6,968 nt of DNA from Oscillospiraceae bacterium (GTDB lineage: Bacteria > Bacillota > Clostridia > Oscillospirales > Acutalibacteraceae): NCBI GenBank assembly GCA_003520555.1, contig DOUO01000048.1, positions 1 to 6,968 of the forward strand, in the 5' to 3' direction. The notes beneath the pieces are model-generated. The model saw only the letters and a program-made list of their open reading frames with translations. It did no database searches and was not told the DNA's origin. Of this stretch, positions 4,386 through 6,968 are shown piece by piece. Position 1 is the stretch's first letter. Each line of letters starts with the position of its first letter. Position numbers and translations under genes: made by a program.

Positions 4386-6179
4386 ATGTTAAAGGGCAGA
4401 ACGCTGAGCTATATCACGCTTGGCATGATCGCGCTGATATTTATCGGCGTGTGCGCTTCAATTTTCATCACTTCATCCGAGTATTATTATGACGAAGGAG
4501 CTAAGCAGTACATTATCGGTGAATATTCGGTTGACGGCGGAGAATGGAAGCCGACAATTGAGGAAGAAATGGTGCACGAAAATTTCAAAGAGCTTAAAAT
4601 CCGCGGAAAGCTTAAACAGGAAATTTACGGAAACGAAGCGCTGATTATTATGGCTCAGGACGTTTGGTTTGACCTCAAGGCAAACGGCAATTCCGTAGTT
4701 TCAAACGAACGGATTTGGGACAACAACCCGGCCTTTAAAAACACTCCCGGTTACTCAATTAACTACGCGATAAGTGATTTGATACCTCCAAACGCACAAA
4801 TAGAGCTTGACATAAAAAACCCCTACCCGATGTTCACAGTGCAGGATTTCGGTGAGTTTTTACAGATGAGCTCGGGAACTGACAGCCTCCCTTATCAGCA
4901 GTTTATGCAGACAAAGCTGCCCACTGTGATTTTGTGTTTGCTGTTATGCTTCTTCGGATTAATAGCTTTTCCGATAGCGGGCTTTGTAATGGGCGGAATT
5001 GACTACCGTTACCTTTCTTTCGGTATATTGTGCTTCTTTGCCGGCGTTTATATTATGGTTGAAAATATATATGCTTTTCTGCCGCTGTGGGTATTTGATA
5101 ATGTGATGTGCATGGTAATTGACGTATTGACAAACTACCTTTTTGCGGTTGCGCTGGCAGTTTATATCAAGACAAATCTTGACTTTACCGCGCACAAGAT
5201 TATCGCGAACATCGTACTGCTGCTGCTTGCGGTTGCGCTGCTTGCGGTAAGCGCGCTTCACATTACGGGCGTTGCGGACTTTTACGCAACCGAGCCGTTT
5301 ATGCTGATATTCTTCGGCTTATGCACGATTGCGGACACGGTTTGCCTTATACGTGAAGCGCTGTCCAAAAACAAAATCGCGATTTCCGTACTCAACTCAT
5401 GGATACCGATATTCCTGTCTGTTATCATTGATACCGCAAACCTGTTTTTCGACTTTATGAGCGGAAGCCTGCTGATATACGGTATTATAGCTTCTTTAAT
5501 TTACCAGCTGATTCAGCTTGTAATTGACATGAGGGCGAAATACAAGGAAACAATACGGTACCAAAAAATACAAAAGGAGCTTTACGAAGCCAAGGTTTCG
5601 CTTATGGTCTCGCAAATTCAGCCGCATTTTCTTTACAATTCGCTGACATCAATCGCCATGATGTGCACCAAGGATCCGCCGCTTGCGAAGAAAGCTACAA
5701 TCAACTTTGCCGACTATCTGCGCGGCAACATGAATTCGCTCAAGGAGAAAAATCCGGTGCCGTTCGCGCGCGAGCTTGAACATCTTAAAAAATACCTTAT
5801 GCTTGAACAAATGCGCTTCGGCGACATGCTGAATATTGAGTACGATATCCGGACAGAGGATTTTGTAATTCCTCAGCTTTCGGTTCAGCCGCTTGTTGAA
5901 AACGCCGTAAAGCACGGCGTGGGCATGAAGGAGGACGGTGGTACCGTAACAATTGCCACGCGTGAAACCGACGATTCATACATGGTTATAATCACAGACG
6001 ACGGTGTGGGCTTTGACACCTCGGCGCCGCCCAAAAACGACGGCAGAAGCCACGTCGGAATGGAAAATGTAAAACAAAGACTTAAGGACATGTGCAATGC
6101 CGACGTTATTATCGAAAGTGAAATCGGCAAGGGCACAACCTCAACCATAATTATCCCGAAGGAGGACAAACAACAATGA
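4386..6179 (+). CDS. LytS-type sensor histidine kinase with extracytoplasmic sensor and 7TM module
   Basis: A 597-residue membrane sensor kinase. Helix 1 (about 9-29) is followed by an extracytoplasmic domain (30-175) predicted to be beta-rich, then seven membrane helices (about 179-381) in the manner of 7TMR-DISM receptors. A short coiled segment (383-405) leads to the His_kinase (LytS/YehU-type) core. The phospho-acceptor is His414 in SQIQPHFLYNSL. The ATP-binding domain has an N box, QPLVENAVKHG (501-511, Asn506), a G1 box, DDGVGFD (538-544), and a G2 box, GMENVKQRL (558-566). It should autophosphorylate on His414 and pass the phosphate to Asp53 of the regulator encoded by the next gene, whose ATG overlaps this stop by 4 nt. 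AGGA lies 8 nt before the start ATG. The signal is unknown; the extracytoplasmic domain could bind a sugar or cell-wall fragment, but nothing in the sequence proves it. Confidence 0.92.
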   Translation: MLKGRTLSYITLGMIALIFIGVCASIFITSSEYYYDEGAKQYIIGEYSVDGGEWKPTIEEEMVHENFKELKIRGKLKQEIYGNEALIIMAQDVWFDLKANGNSVVSNERIWDNNPAFKNTPGYSINYAISDLIPPNAQIELDIKNPYPMFTVQDFGEFLQMSSGTDSLPYQQFMQTKLPTVILCLLLCFFGLIAFPIAGFVMGGIDYRYLSFGILCFFAGVYIMVENIYAFLPLWVFDNVMCMVIDVLTNYLFAVALAVYIKTNLDFTAHKIIANIVLLLLAVALLAVSALHITGVADFYATEPFMLIFFGLCTIADTVCLIREALSKNKIAISVLNSWIPIFLSVIIDTANLFFDFMSGSLLIYGIIASLIYQLIQLVIDMRAKYKETIRYQKIQKELYEAKVSLMVSQIQPHFLYNSLTSIAMMCTKDPPLAKKATINFADYLRGNMNSLKEKNPVPFARELEHLKKYLMLEQMRFGDMLNIEYDIRTEDFVIPQLSVQPLVENAVKHGVGMKEDGGTVTIATRETDDSYMVIITDDGVGFDTSAPPKNDGRSHVGMENVKQRLKDMCNADVIIESEIGKGTTSTIIIPKEDKQQ

Positions 6180-6958
6180 GAATACTTTGTGTAGACGATG
6201 AACCTTTGGCTCTTGAAATGCTTACACAGGCAATTGAGGAGGCTATTCCCGACGCGGATTTACATCCCTTTCGCAAGCAGAGCGAATTGCTTGACGACGC
6301 GCGCGCGAACGGCTGCGATATAGCGTTTTTGGACATTCACATGCGCGGTATGAACGGCGTTGAGCTTGCGAAGGGCTTAAAGGAAATAAACCCAAAGATG
6401 AACATAATTTTTGTAACCGGCTACGACGAATACACAGGCGACGCCATGCGCCTGCACGCAAGCGGATACATTATGAAGCCTGTCACCAAAGAGAAAATCG
6501 AAGAAGAAATTGCCGACCTGCGTTTTCCGATTGTTCCCAAAAACGATGTTTTGCTTAAGGTTCAGTGCTTCGGCAATTTTGACGTTTTTACTCCCGACGG
6601 CACTCCCGTACATTTTGAGCGCAGCAAATCAAAAGAGGTGTTTGCTTACCTTGTACACCGGCACGGCAGCTCATGCACTATTAAGGAAATTGCCGCGGCG
6701 CTGTTTGAGGACATGCCATACGACTCAAAGCAGCAGTCATACCTGCAAAAAATTATGTCCGCAATGATGAAGAGCCTTAAAAAAGTCGGAGCGACAAAAG
6801 CCGTAAACAAGAGCTACAACAGCCTTTCCGTAAACGTTAACACGCTTGACTGCGACTATTACCGCTTTGCCGACCTTGACGCAGGCGCCGTAAACGCATA
6901 CCAGTGCGAATATATGAGCCAATACTACTGGGCTGACTTCATGTTCGAAGATTTCTGA
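6176..6958 (+). CDS. Response regulator with REC and SARP/OmpR-like winged-helix output
   Basis: A 260-residue response regulator. The receiver domain (1-115) has acidic pocket residues Asp7 and Asp8, phospho-acceptor Asp53 (FLDIHMRGMNG), Thr81 and Lys101 (YIMKPV), all intact. The YDEYTGDAMRLHASGY stretch resembles receivers of the LytT type. Instead of a LytTR domain, residues about 128-210 (LLKVQCFGNFDVF and KSKEVFAYLVHR) match the winged-helix DNA-binding domain of OmpR/SARP-type regulators, with a short C-terminal tail (CDYYRF, EYMSQYYWADF) like the beginning of a bacterial transcriptional activation domain but no full BTAD. It starts at ATG 6176, overlapping the kinase stop by 4 nt, with AAGGAGG about 10 nt upstream. 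It is presumably phosphorylated by that kinase and binds DNA. Its targets are not visible here. The stop lies 10 nt before the window end, so a downstream gene could follow. Confidence 0.9.
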   Translation: MRILCVDDEPLALEMLTQAIEEAIPDADLHPFRKQSELLDDARANGCDIAFLDIHMRGMNGVELAKGLKEINPKMNIIFVTGYDEYTGDAMRLHASGYIMKPVTKEKIEEEIADLRFPIVPKNDVLLKVQCFGNFDVFTPDGTPVHFERSKSKEVFAYLVHRHGSSCTIKEIAAALFEDMPYDSKQQSYLQKIMSAMMKSLKKVGATKAVNKSYNSLSVNVNTLDCDYYRFADLDAGAVNAYQCEYMSQYYWADFMFEDF

Positions 6959-6968
6959 TTACTCGGTT

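Overview
The window looks like chromosomal DNA of an endospore-forming member of the Clostridia (Firmicutes). The evidence is a full-length forespore sigma factor (SigG), strong AGGAGG-type Shine-Dalgarno sites, two TTG starts decided by such sites, TTGACA-N17-TATAAT promoters with TG-extended -10 boxes, and moderate-to-low GC with A/T-rich intergenic stretches. No genus can be named from the sequence alone. There is no IS element, CRISPR array, tRNA or rRNA.

Layout, left to right. (1) Positions 1-554 hold no large gene. They carry a run of strong leftward promoters, an exact 18-bp direct repeat, several small inverted repeats and one compact leftward gene of 53 codons (117-278) with its own promoter, ribosome binding site and terminator. 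(2) Positions 555-2509 are a leftward operon in transcription order yerC-like TrpR-family regulator, SAM-dependent methyltransferase, redox chaperone Hsp33 (hslO). The genes are tightly spaced or overlapping, and a good sigma-A promoter sits just upstream. (3) Positions 2648-3473 hold leftward sigG with its own terminator. It is not next to spoIIGA-sigE as it usually is in Bacillus and Clostridium. (4) Positions 3555-4145 hold a leftward membrane PAP2-type phosphatase that ends in a strong terminator. (5) Positions 4146-4385 are a divergent promoter region. (6) Positions 4386-6958 are a rightward two-gene operon: a 597-residue sensor kinase (extracytoplasmic domain, seven-helix membrane module, LytS-type kinase core) overlapping by 4 nt a 260-residue response regulator whose output is a winged-helix/SARP-like domain rather than LytTR.

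Functionally the genes are mostly housekeeping or regulatory. Hsp33 protects proteins under oxidative stress. SigG drives late forespore transcription. The phosphatase probably acts on isoprenoid or lipid phosphates at the membrane. The kinase/regulator pair senses an unknown external signal. The least explained part is the left end, where strong promoters drive a tiny charged protein and a short structured transcript of unknown role.
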